The notes beneath the pieces are model-generated. The model saw nothing but the letters and a program-made list of their open reading frames with translations. It was not told the origin of the DNA and did no database searches. The position numbers and the translations under genes are program-made. A stretch of DNA of 11,749 bases from Gammaproteobacteria bacterium RIFCSPLOWO2_02_FULL_56_15 (GTDB lineage Bacteria > Pseudomonadota > Gammaproteobacteria > Eutrophobiales > Eutrophobiaceae): assembly GCA_001801825.1 (NCBI GenBank), contig MGYR01000198.1:4126-15874 (forward strand). The letters run 5' to 3'. Positions 1 to 6,826 of the stretch are shown in pieces. Within the stretch, counting starts at the first letter, position 1. Each line of letters opens with the position of its first letter.

Positions 1-7
1 TCCAGCC

Positions 8-535
8 GTGAAAGTATGGGACCTGCTGGTCCGCTGCTGTCACTGGTTACTCGTGATTAGTGTAGCGCTGGCCTGGTTGACGAAACACAGTCAGAGCGAG
101 TGGCATGAAAATCTCGGCTACCTCGCTCTGGCTATCGTCCTGTTGCGACTATGCTGGGGCTTCATCGGGACGAGATATGCACGCTTCAGCCATTTTATCC
201 GGACACCGGGGCATACCCTGACCTATGCACGCGCTGTGATCGACGGTTCCGCCCGGCGCTATATCGGACATAACCCCCTGGCCGGCTGGATGACAATCGC
301 CTTGCTGAGCATGGTCTTCCTGGTATGCTGGACGGGCTGGCTCTACACCACCGACATGTTCTGGGGTGTAGAGTGGGTCGAAGAACTGCACGAGGGGCTC
401 ACGAATATCCTCCTCGGTCTGGTCGCCCTGCATGTGATCGGAGCGATAAGCACTTCGCGGCATACGGGGGAGAATCTTGTCGCGGCGATGATCCACGGCA
501 GAAAACGACCACCCGCTGCGAATGACCTGGATTAG
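8..535 (+). CDS. Cytochrome b561-family membrane protein (5' end possibly cut)
   Basis: This is a b-type cytochrome of the bacterial cytochrome b561 / Ni-Fe hydrogenase cytochrome b family. These proteins sit in the inner membrane and pass electrons between quinols and soluble or periplasmic carriers through two haems. The 175 residues show about four hydrophobic helices (roughly 13-25, 35-55, 93-115 and 130-148). Histidines lie where haem ligands are usual: H12 in CCHW, H33 in EWHENLGY, H128 in ELHEGL and H142 in ALHVIG. The GHNPLAGW motif (87-94) between helices 2 and 3 is typical of the family. The GTG at position 8 is the first possible start, but family members often have a few residues before the KVWD motif and the frame stays open to the window edge, so the true start may lie upstream. 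The stop overlaps the ribosome site of the next gene, which suggests an operon. The electron partner is not visible. Confidence 0.85.
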   Translation: MKVWDLLVRCCHWLLVISVALAWLTKHSQSEWHENLGYLALAIVLLRLCWGFIGTRYARFSHFIRTPGHTLTYARAVIDGSARRYIGHNPLAGWMTIALLSMVFLVCWTGWLYTTDMFWGVEWVEELHEGLTNILLGLVALHVIGAISTSRHTGENLVAAMIHGRKRPPAANDLD

Positions 536-632
536 AGGAGCGAGAGTGTTATATATTTCTCCCACCTGACCAAAAAATGTAGGGGTACGACGCCTGGACG
601 TTTTTGATATCGACGCCTACTCTCCGGCCCAG
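535..632 (+). other. Anomalous 5' region of the FNT-CBS gene: SD, GTG, in-frame TGA
   Basis: GAGGAG at 535-540 lies 5 bases before GTG at 546, and this GTG is in frame with the FNT gene. The frame reads seven codons (GTG TTA TAT ATT TCT CCC ACC) and then TGA at 567-569. After the TGA it stays open and encodes a stretch with the FD....PAQMA pattern, like the start of E. coli FocA (FDLLLPAAMA). Conserved coding sequence therefore begins before the first in-frame ATG at 633. Rescue starts could be CTG at 594, with AGGGG at 581-585 placed 8 bases upstream, or ATG at 633, which has no visible ribosome site. A second ATG at 577 is followed immediately by TAG. This may be a nonsense mutation, a sequencing error, or a seven-codon leader peptide with non-ATG initiation. 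Confidence 0.6.
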
Positions 633-1814
633 ATGGCCGCCAGGGTTGAAAAGGCCGGGATCACCAAGGGCAACCTGGATCCGCTCTCCACGCTGGTCCT
701 TGCCCTGCTTGCCGGAGCCTTCATTTCCTTCGGCGCCGCGCTTTATACCTTCGTACTGCATGATGCCACTCTGACCCTCGGAGTAAGCCGTTTGCTGGGT
801 GGCCTGGTCTTTTGTCTCGGACTGATCCTGGTCATCATCGCCGGCGCCGAGCTGTTCACCGGGAACAACCTGATCGTGATGGCCTACGTGAGCCGCAAGG
901 TAACGGGTGGCCAACTCTTGCGAAACTGGGTGATCGTCTTCATCGGCAATTTCCTCGGCGCCCTGATAATCGTACTGTTCATCTATCTCAGCGGCCACCT
1001 GAAAACTGCGGGTGGCGCCTTGGCTTTGTTCGCCGTCAAGATTGCCGTGGCCAAGGTCAATCTCTCCTTCCTGGAGGCGCTCACTCGCGGCCTCCTCTGC
1101 AACCTGCTGGTTTGTTTGGCAGTATGGCTCTGCTACAGCGGCCGCTCGGTGACCGACAAGATCCTGGCGATCCTGTTCCCGATCAGCGCCTTCGTCGCCC
1201 TGGGTTTTGAGCACTCCGTGGCGAACATGTATTTCATCCCCACGGGACTGGCCGTGATACACGATCCGGCCCTGCTGCAGGCCGCCATGAGCCTCTCCAC
1301 GCAAGCCGTGGATGTGGACAGCCTTACCATCAGTTCCTTTCTGTGGAGCAATCTCGTGCCGGTCACCATCGGCAACATGATCGGCGGTGTATTCTTCGTC
1401 GGCGCGGTGTATTGGTTCGTTTACCTCCGCAGAAGCGCAGCCGAACCTATCCGCTATCTTATGACCAGGGGGCCGCCCGCCGTGAATCCGGAGATCACCA
1501 TCGCAGAAGCGGTGCGCATCATGAAGGAGCACAACAGCAGTTCCGTACTGGTAGGCGAACTGGGGAAGTCACTCGGCATCGTCGGTGAATCCGATATCGT
1601 CAAGAAGGCCGTTTCACAGGGATTGAACATCAACACCACGCCGGTCAGCGAGATCATGAGCGCACCGCTGATTAGCGTGGACATCAAGACCCCGATCTAT
1701 GGCGTTTACCGTCTGCTGGCGAAAAAACGCATCCGTCATGTCGTCATCACCGAGGGGGATCGGCAGGTAGGATTCATATCAGTCAAGGATCTGCTGCAAC
1801 GACCGATCATCTAA
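633..1814 (+). CDS. FNT-family anion channel fused to a CBS-domain pair
   Basis: The N-terminal 265 residues are a formate/nitrite transporter family channel (FocA/NirC/HSC type), which forms pentamers that pass small monocarboxylates, nitrite or hydrosulfide across the inner membrane. Visible hallmarks are GAFISFGA (28-35), AELFTGNNLIVMAY (72-85) and the signature GFEHSVANMYFIP (191-203), whose H194 matches the central pore histidine. Six hydrophobic helices end near 265. Residues 275-335 and 338-391 are two CBS motifs (LMTRGPPAV..., EIMSAPLISV...), a Bateman module that usually binds adenine nucleotides and regulates its host protein. FocA and NirC are about 270-285 residues and lack this module. 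The ATG at 633 is used only because it is the first standard start; homology to FocA's first helix begins about 30 bases earlier. The gene follows the cytochrome gene closely, so the two are probably co-transcribed. The transported anion cannot be told from sequence. Confidence 0.88.
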   Translation: MAARVEKAGITKGNLDPLSTLVLALLAGAFISFGAALYTFVLHDATLTLGVSRLLGGLVFCLGLILVIIAGAELFTGNNLIVMAYVSRKVTGGQLLRNWVIVFIGNFLGALIIVLFIYLSGHLKTAGGALALFAVKIAVAKVNLSFLEALTRGLLCNLLVCLAVWLCYSGRSVTDKILAILFPISAFVALGFEHSVANMYFIPTGLAVIHDPALLQAAMSLSTQAVDVDSLTISSFLWSNLVPVTIGNMIGGVFFVGAVYWFVYLRRSAAEPIRYLMTRGPPAVNPEITIAEAVRIMKEHNSSSVLVGELGKSLGIVGESDIVKKAVSQGLNINTTPVSEIMSAPLISVDIKTPIYGVYRLLAKKRIRHVVITEGDRQVGFISVKDLLQRPII

Positions 1815-1880
1815 ACCAACACTTCCTTTCTAACAGAAGCATCGAAACTTTGATATGCTTGCTGTAATAGAACGTAAGCT

Positions 1881-1886
1881 AAGGAG
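1881..1886 (+). promoter_or_regulatory. Ribosome binding site of the PEBP gene
   Basis: AAGGAG lies 6 bases before the ATG at 1893. It fixes this start and supports translation independent of the upstream FNT gene. The 78-base gap before it shows an imperfect stem at 1837-1860 (AAGCATC with GATatGCTT) but no T-run, so no terminator is called. Confidence 0.7.
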
Positions 1887-1892
1887 AAACCC

Positions 1893-2372
1893 ATGGGATT
1901 CGCGCCATCCACAATGCAACTGACCAGCACCGCAATCGAATACCACAAGCCTATCCCCGATAAGCATACCGGGGTTGCGGAGAACACCTCTCCGGCCCTG
2001 GCCTGGACCGATGCCCCGAAAGGCACCCAAAGCTTTGCCATCATCTGCCACGACCCGGACGCCCCGCTCGTTACACCTAAAGGCATGTATGGTTTCGTAC
2101 ACTGGGTCTTGTACAATATCCCCGCATCCATCGACAGTCTTGAAGAAGGTACCGTACGATTCACAGCCGGTGTGAACGATGCCGGCAAGCCGGGTTATAC
2201 CGGCCCCTTGCCGCCGCCCGGGCATGGGAAACATCATTACTATTTCTGGGTGCTGGCCCTTGGCAAGGAAACCAATCTGCCCCCGGGACTGAGCTTGTGG
2301 GAATTGCTCAAGGCCATCGAGCCGGATGTACTCGGCATGAACCGGTTGATTGGCACCTATAAACGAACCTGA
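1893..2372 (+). CDS. YbhB/YbcL family Raf kinase inhibitor-like protein (PEBP)
   Basis: This is a small soluble phosphatidylethanolamine-binding-protein family member of 159 residues, about the size of E. coli YbhB and YbcL. Family landmarks are NTSPALAW (31-38), CHDPDAP (52-58), the HWVLYNIP strand (70-77), and GYTGPLPPPGHGKHHYYFWVLAL spread over 101-123, with the ligand-pocket histidines and the GxxPP-GHG loop. No signal peptide is seen, so it is probably cytoplasmic, as YbhB is. The bacterial family has no settled function; the kinase-inhibitor name comes from the eukaryotic relatives. A strong ribosome site precedes the gene. Its neighbours do not suggest a pathway, although the small basic gene 94 bases downstream lies on the same strand and might share its transcript. 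Confidence 0.92.
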   Translation: MGFAPSTMQLTSTAIEYHKPIPDKHTGVAENTSPALAWTDAPKGTQSFAIICHDPDAPLVTPKGMYGFVHWVLYNIPASIDSLEEGTVRFTAGVNDAGKPGYTGPLPPPGHGKHHYYFWVLALGKETNLPPGLSLWELLKAIEPDVLGMNRLIGTYKRT

Positions 2373-2420
2373 TAAACAAACCTATCCCTTTTATTTGTAT
2401 TTTCTCAGGAGTAAAGTAAC

Positions 2421-2442
2421 CAGCAGGCATACTTGCATGCTG
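2421..2442. repeat. Small hairpin upstream of the 42-residue gene
   Basis: CAGCA (2421-2425) pairs with TGCTG (2438-2442), and GCA (2427-2429) with TGC (2434-2436), across one G-A mismatch and a TACT loop. No T-run follows, so it is not a clear terminator. It lies 24 bases before the ATG at 2467 and could affect processing or translation of that gene. Confidence 0.4.
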
Positions 2443-2466
2443 CCCACACTAACCAGGATTACTGCC

Positions 2467-2595
2467 ATGACGAAAGAACGCAATACCCGCAAGGAAACAT
2501 TGAAAAAACCCGCCCTGTCACTGAAGGAAAAACGCGCGGCGAAAAAGGCCAAGAAGACCAACCGTCCCACCTCGTTGGCATTTGAAAAGAAATAA
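2467..2595 (+). CDS. Small lysine-rich hypothetical protein (42 aa)
   Basis: The protein is 42 residues, starting MTKERNTRKETLKKPALSL and continuing through KEKRAAKKAKK to a FEKK end. About a third of the residues are Lys or Arg and there are no cysteines or membrane segments. Very similar short basic proteins (pattern KERNTRKE..KKPA.S.KEKRAAKKAKK) recur in proteobacteria as uncharacterised hypotheticals; this is from memory and was not searched. The ATG at 2467 is preferred over the in-frame ATG at 2350, because the extra 39 residues overlap the end of the PEBP gene and look nothing like the basic core. A weak AGGA lies about 8 bases upstream of the ATG. The basic, probably helical sequence suggests nucleic-acid or ribosome contact, but that is inference. 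It converges with the YecA-like gene, with only 5 bases between the stops. Confidence 0.7.
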   Translation: MTKERNTRKETLKKPALSLKEKRAAKKAKKTNRPTSLAFEKK

Positions 2596-2600
2596 GGGAA

Positions 2601-3302
2601 TCAATGTAAACAGCACTTTTTATACTTCTTGCCGCTGCCGCAGGGGCAGGGATCATTACGGCCTACGCGCGGCTCTTCGTAATTGAAGGGAGCCGCCATG
2701 GGCGTGGAAGCGCTTCGTTGCGCAAGCCACCAAGCATGGATCTTACAAACATTAGGTTTGATACATCGCTGCAGACGCTCAATTTCCTCATCCTCCATGT
2801 CTTCGAGTTCTTCCCAGCCAGCCTCGTCCGCAAAACGCAGGATCGGCTCCAGTAATGCGGTCATTTCCTCTCCGGCCGCATCCCATGCATGTGCCGCCAG
2901 GGATACCCCGCTCATAAAACCAAAACACCATTCATCGACCACCATATAACGCTTGCCCTTGACCACACGCTCCAGAAACAGTGGTTCATAATTTTCAGGC
3001 GATCCCATCAACATACCGGCGATGCTGTTCATATGCCGCAGCAGCAGGCCCAGGATCTTTCGAAATTCCCCCTCGTCCTTCCATTCCGGCTCGAACTCGC
3101 CCCAGACCGCTGGCAGCCATTCAGACGGTGTGATCATCTCCGGTCCGCATAGGATAGCCGTGAAAAAACCGTCGAGTTCGGAAATGTCCAGGATCCCTTC
3201 ATCGTTGTATCCATCCGAGGCGAATTCAGGAACCCGGTCCAGCAGAAAATCATCCAGCAGGTCGATCTCGGCATCGCTCAGGGGGTGATTGAGGTCGTTC
3301 AT
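2601..3302 (-). CDS. YecA/UPF0149-like protein with C-terminal SEC-C zinc motif
   Basis: This acidic soluble protein of 233 residues combines a YgfB/YecA-like (UPF0149) helical region with a C-terminal SEC-C motif. The N-terminal half contains LSDAEIDLLDDFLL and the family-typical LDGFFTAILCGPEMI...EWL. Around 119-150 is DEWCFGFMSGVSLAAHAWD, matching the family's W..GF..G pattern. The last 20 residues, GRNDPCPCGSGKKYKKCC, carry the CxC...CC/H zinc ligands also found at the SecA C terminus. E. coli YecA uses this metal-binding tail in contact with the ribosome or translocation machinery; a similar role here is inference. The start ATG (complement of 3300-3302) begins the family-like N terminus, though its ribosome site is weak. 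The gene is convergent with the 42-residue gene. Confidence 0.9.
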   Translation of the reverse strand: MNDLNHPLSDAEIDLLDDFLLDRVPEFASDGYNDEGILDISELDGFFTAILCGPEMITPSEWLPAVWGEFEPEWKDEGEFRKILGLLLRHMNSIAGMLMGSPENYEPLFLERVVKGKRYMVVDEWCFGFMSGVSLAAHAWDAAGEEMTALLEPILRFADEAGWEELEDMEDEEIERLQRCIKPNVCKIHAWWLAQRSASTPMAAPFNYEEPRVGRNDPCPCGSGKKYKKCCLH

Positions 3303-3537
3303 TTCGCAGTTTCATGTCTCATGGCAATAACAGGATTTTATAGCAGATTGCCCATCCTCTCCACACTTACTGAAACCATTAGCATCGTATGTCCAACAGT
3401 TCCAAGGCCTCTGCCGGTGATCGTGTTGCAGCATAGCTCTGGCTATCTGGGAGTCAGCACCATTGAAGACCCCGATTTCGATGGCTGGATTGGTTCATAA
3501 CATGCACCGTAACACAGCATCCGTATAGCGGATAAAT

Positions 3538-3557
3538 GGCATCAGGTATATCATGCC
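3538..3557. promoter_or_regulatory. Imperfect palindrome upstream of the PQQ dehydrogenase
   Basis: GGCAT and ATGCC arms enclose a 10-base AT-rich centre, 60 bases before the dehydrogenase start. The position suits a regulator site, but the arms are only 5 bp and no known operator is recognised. Confidence 0.25.
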
Positions 3558-3606
3558 TCCGGTAAACTTCAGGCAATCATCATTACACAATATTTCTAAA
3601 GAACAA

Positions 3607-3612
3607 GGGGGG
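3607..3612 (+). promoter_or_regulatory. Purine-rich ribosome binding site of the PQQ dehydrogenase
   Basis: AAGGGGGGAA (G-run 3607-3612) lies 5 bases before the first of two tandem ATG codons at 3618 and 3621. Either ATG could be used, and both leave the lipoprotein signal intact. Confidence 0.65.
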
Positions 3613-3617
3613 AATTC

Positions 3618-5807
3618 ATGATGACTCGTATCCTGGTTTGGGGACTGAGCGCCCTGTTATCGGTTGTATTAGTGGGATGTGGGCGCTCCGAGGCGCCGGC
3701 TCCCAGCACGGAGTCACAGGCGCCGGCTGCCCCAGAGGTTACCACCGCCAACGTGACTGCCGAACGCTTGCTTAACGCTGCGGCTGAACCTTCGCAGTGG
3801 ATGACTTACGGCGGTACCTACGACGAGCAGCACTACAGCAGGCTGTCACAGATCAACAAGGAGAATGTCAAGAACCTCGGTCTGGTCTGGTTCGCCGACT
3901 ACGACTCTAATCTGCAGCAGACCGGCACGCCGCTCTATATCGATGGCGTGATCTACGTCTCCACCGCCTGGAGCAATGTCTATGCCTTCGATGCGAGGAC
4001 CGGCCAGCAGCTCTGGCGCTACAATCCCAAGGTCCCCGGCGAGTGGGCCGCCAAAGTCTGCTGCGGTCTGGTGAACCGCGGGATCGCGGCGTGGAATGGC
4101 AAGATCTATGTCGGTACGCTGGATGCGCGGCTGGTGGCCATCGATGCCAGGACCGGCAAAGAGATCTGGTCCACCCTGACCTTCGACGAGTCGCAAAAAG
4201 ATTCACCGCTCCATCGCTATTCGATCACCAGCGCACCGCGCGTGGTCAAGGGCAAGGTGCTAATCGGCAATTCCGGCGGTGAATTCGGTGTCCGTGGCTA
4301 CATCAGTGCCTACGATGCGGAGACCGGCGAGATGGCCTGGCGCTTCTACACCGTGCCCGGCAACCCGGCGGACGGTTTCGAGAACCCGCAGATGGAGCAG
4401 GCCGCAGCCACCTGGAGCGGCGAGTGGTGGAAGCTCGGCGGTGGCGGCACCGTATGGGATGCCACCATCTATGACCCGGTCACCGACCTTGTCTATATTG
4501 GCACCGGCAACGGCACGCCCTGGAATCAGCAGGCACGCGATCCTGCGGGCGGAGATAACCTGTTCCTCGCCTCCATCATCGCGTTAAAACCCGATACCGG
4601 AGAATACGTCTGGCATTACCAGACGACGCCGGCCGAGACCTGGGACTACGACGCGACCAGTCCGATAATGGTCGTGGACCTGACGCTGGACGGGAAGCAA
4701 CGCCACGTCCTCATGCAGCCCTGTAAAAATGGTTTCTTCTACATGCTGGATGCCGCCAGCGGTGAGTTGTTGCGCGCCGAGCCCTTCACCGAGATCAACT
4801 GGGCCGACGGGGTGGACATGCAGACCGGACGTCCGCGGGTTCTGGCGGAAGCACGCTACAAAGAGGCGCCCTTCAACCTGCTGCCCGGCGTCCAGGGCGC
4901 GCACGGCTGGCACTCGAATGCCTACCACCCGGATACCGGGTTGATCTACATCCCGACTCAGCATGCCTACTTCCCGATGGTCGCGGACCCGAACTACAAG
5001 CCGAACGATGTGGGTTATAACCTCGCGATCGACTTCGGCGCGCAGTTCACTTTTTACCGCGATCACCCGGACGCGAAGCGCGATTTCATTGGCTATCTCA
5101 AAGCTTGGGACCCAGTGGCGGGCAAGGAGGTCTGGCGCGGTGAGATCAACCAGGGTCCGACCGGCAGCGCGCTGGCGACGTCCGGCGGTCTGATATTCCA
5201 TGGTGGCGGCAGCGGACAGGAATTCCGCGCCTATGACGCTCAGACCGGCGAGAAACTCTGGAGCATGCTGGCCCAGACCGCGGTGCTGGCCGCACCGATC
5301 AGCTTTGAGATGGACGGTCAGCAATACATCGCGGCGAGCGTCGGCGGCAGCGTGCAGGGCGGCTACTATGCACCGAACTATTCGCGCATGCTGGTCTTCG
5401 GTCTGAACGGCGCCCTCCAACTGCCACCGGTCCAGGAGTACGTGCCGCCGGCGCTCGATCCGCCACCGGCAACAGCCGCCGCCGAGGTGGTCACGGCAGG
5501 TACTGCCCATTACTCCCAGTACTGCGCGACCTGTCACGGCGAGAATGGCCAGACCCGCGGCTCCACCTTCCCGGACCTTACCCGCTCACCCATGCTGCAC
5601 TCGCAGGAAGGCTTTGATACGGTCGTGCTGCAAGGGGCGCTCGCCGAGCGCGGCATGGCCTCGTTCGCCGAGGCACTGACACCGGCAGACACACAGGCTA
5701 TCCTCGCCTACATCGTCGCACGCGCCAACGAGATCAAGAACGCACCACCCCCTCCCGGCTTCCCGCAACCGCCGGCAGAGCAGGAGCAACCGCACGAGGA
5801 AAAGTAG
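3618..5807 (+). CDS. PQQ-dependent alcohol dehydrogenase with C-terminal cytochrome c, lipoprotein
   Basis: This quinohemoprotein alcohol dehydrogenase oxidises alcohols in the envelope with PQQ and passes electrons to its own haem. Residues 1-21 are a lipoprotein signal with lipobox LVGC; Cys21 followed by Gly predicts outer-membrane anchoring. The eight-bladed propeller spans about 55-600. It shows the vicinal disulfide pair C148-C149 (AAKVCCGLVNRG), metal ligands E222 (GGEFGVRG) and N298 (GTGNGTPWN), catalytic D343 in TWDYDAT and K370 in CKNGFFY. D345, two residues after the catalytic Asp, is the position that marks lanthanide-using enzymes; calcium-type quinohemoproteins have Ser, Thr or Ala there. 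Residues 625-705 form a cytochrome c domain with CATCH (636-640) and probable distal Met680 (RGMASF). The tail is proline-rich. The 729-residue length fits the one-haem class. No PQQ synthesis or lanthanide uptake genes are in the window. The substrate is not predictable. Confidence 0.93.
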   Translation: MMTRILVWGLSALLSVVLVGCGRSEAPAPSTESQAPAAPEVTTANVTAERLLNAAAEPSQWMTYGGTYDEQHYSRLSQINKENVKNLGLVWFADYDSNLQQTGTPLYIDGVIYVSTAWSNVYAFDARTGQQLWRYNPKVPGEWAAKVCCGLVNRGIAAWNGKIYVGTLDARLVAIDARTGKEIWSTLTFDESQKDSPLHRYSITSAPRVVKGKVLIGNSGGEFGVRGYISAYDAETGEMAWRFYTVPGNPADGFENPQMEQAAATWSGEWWKLGGGGTVWDATIYDPVTDLVYIGTGNGTPWNQQARDPAGGDNLFLASIIALKPDTGEYVWHYQTTPAETWDYDATSPIMVVDLTLDGKQRHVLMQPCKNGFFYMLDAASGELLRAEPFTEINWADGVDMQTGRPRVLAEARYKEAPFNLLPGVQGAHGWHSNAYHPDTGLIYIPTQHAYFPMVADPNYKPNDVGYNLAIDFGAQFTFYRDHPDAKRDFIGYLKAWDPVAGKEVWRGEINQGPTGSALATSGGLIFHGGGSGQEFRAYDAQTGEKLWSMLAQTAVLAAPISFEMDGQQYIAASVGGSVQGGYYAPNYSRMLVFGLNGALQLPPVQEYVPPALDPPPATAAAEVVTAGTAHYSQYCATCHGENGQTRGSTFPDLTRSPMLHSQEGFDTVVLQGALAERGMASFAEALTPADTQAILAYIVARANEIKNAPPPPGFPQPPAEQEQPHEEK

Positions 5808-5820
5808 TCAACATTAATAT

Positions 5821-5847
5821 GAGCCGGGGACTACGCATCCCCGGCTC
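5821..5847. terminator. GC-rich hairpin after the PQQ dehydrogenase (terminator-like)
   Basis: A perfect 10-bp stem, GAGCCGGGGA with TCCCCGGCTC, encloses a 7-base loop 14 bases after the dehydrogenase stop. No T-run follows on the plus strand, and on the minus strand only a short AT-rich stretch, so it may be a weak or Rho-assisted terminator or an mRNA 3'-end stabiliser. It separates the dehydrogenase from the OmpA gene, so the two may be expressed at different levels. Confidence 0.6.
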
Positions 5848-5874
5848 GCACTTGACACCAGGCAGGAAAAAATA

Positions 5875-6750
5875 ATGTTAACCAGGAATGTGTTGATCGT
5901 AACAATAATAGCCGCAACCTCGCATGCTGTTGCACAAGATAACGGTCACCCGCTGATAACGCCCTATGCAGGATCCTTTGTTGAAAGCCAGGAAGTGAAG
6001 GAATTTGATGAACAGCAACTTGTGATCGGCAAGGTGCAAGAGGATGGCTCGGTGAAAACCGAGCGGATCGAAGGCAAGGTAACCCGAATCGATTATCGGG
6101 ACCCGGACGACCGTTCTTCGCTGGAACGTATGCGCAACTACGAACAAGCCTTAAACCAGGGTGGATTCGAGATTATTTATAGTTGCAGTAAAGAGGAATG
6201 CGGGCCGGAAATCCAGATAGAGTCAATTGGTTACTATCCCCCTGAGCGCTATCTCACTGCCTTTCTGGAAAGGCAGGAAGGCGATGTCTGGCTTGGTGTA
6301 TTTGTCACTCAAGGGCCCTGGACAAAGATCAGGGTGGTGGAGGAGCAGCCGATGGAAACCGGGATGGTGAAAATCACGGCGGACATGCTGAAGACAAATC
6401 TACTGAAAGACGGTCATATGGCAGTGTATGGTATCAACTTTGATACCGGTAAATCGGATATGAAACCCGAGTCCGCGGAAACACTGGCCGAGATTGCTGC
6501 GCTGCTTGCCAACGACCCTTCACTCCGGATCTATGTCGTCGGGCATACCGATAATGCAGGCCAGCTTGATGCAAACATGAAGCTTTCCAATGAACGGGCG
6601 GCCGCTGTGGTTGCCGAGTTGGTGGGCCATTATCACATCGAAGCAGCGCGTCTTGAAGCGGGCGGTGTCGGTCCTTTAGCCCCGGTCGCTACCAATGATA
6701 CCAATGAAGGAAAGGCGCAAAACAGACGGGTTGAGATTGTGAAGCAATAA
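5875..6750 (+). CDS. OmpA-family protein with DUF4892-like N-terminal domain
   Basis: This is an exported 291-residue protein. Residues 1-20 are a signal peptide ending AVA before QDN. Residues 24-165 resemble the DUF4892 envelope domain (SFVESQEVKEFDEQQLVIGKV..., IEGKVTRIDYRDP, NYEQALNQGGFEIIYSC, then AFLERQEGDVWLGVFV); this assignment is from memory of the pattern. Residues 178-290 are a clear OmpA/MotB peptidoglycan-binding domain: INFDTGKSDMKPES, then VVGHTDNAG (D-x-G contact region), LSNERAAAVVAELV and QNRRVEIVKQ. It probably sits in the periplasm or outer membrane and binds the cell wall. There is no beta-barrel, so it is not a classical OmpA porin. AGGA at 5864-5867 lies 7 bases before the start. 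The gene follows the PQQ dehydrogenase on the same strand after a GC hairpin; a functional link is not shown. Confidence 0.88.
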   Translation: MLTRNVLIVTIIAATSHAVAQDNGHPLITPYAGSFVESQEVKEFDEQQLVIGKVQEDGSVKTERIEGKVTRIDYRDPDDRSSLERMRNYEQALNQGGFEIIYSCSKEECGPEIQIESIGYYPPERYLTAFLERQEGDVWLGVFVTQGPWTKIRVVEEQPMETGMVKITADMLKTNLLKDGHMAVYGINFDTGKSDMKPESAETLAEIAALLANDPSLRIYVVGHTDNAGQLDANMKLSNERAAAVVAELVGHYHIEAARLEAGGVGPLAPVATNDTNEGKAQNRRVEIVKQ

Positions 6751-6826
6751 TCCTGTTCAGGGGAACTGGTATCACTATTTCTTCTCGTTGTTCTCGGGCG
6801 GTGATTATTTATTGCAGGAATAATAA

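Larger units (their letters stand above)
3303..3617. other. Intergenic region upstream of the PQQ dehydrogenase
   Basis: This 315-base divergent region lies between the YecA-like gene (minus) and the dehydrogenase (plus), so it must hold promoters for both. No strong sigma-70 pair stands out. A 20-base imperfect palindrome with GGCAT/ATGCC arms at 3538-3557 is the only notable dyad and could be an operator. The frame open at 3285-3500 overlaps the YecA start, has no ribosome site and no recognisable protein character, so it is not called. Confidence 0.5.

Noticed and set aside
549..1532. Long minus-strand open frame (327 aa)
   Set aside because: It is antisense to the FNT-CBS gene, its translation is a low-complexity mix of Gln, Asp, Gly and His, and it has no ribosome site or family motif.
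3285..3500. Plus-strand open frame (71 aa) before the PQQ gene
   Set aside because: It overlaps the YecA-like start, has no ribosome site, and the protein shows no recognisable pattern.
4584..5537. Long minus-strand open frame (317 aa)
   Set aside because: It lies wholly inside the PQQ dehydrogenase, which has clear motifs on the plus strand.
5852..5857. Perfect TTGACA -35 box before the OmpA gene
   Set aside because: At 15-18 bases downstream there is only the ATG region, so a transcript would begin after the start codon; probably chance.
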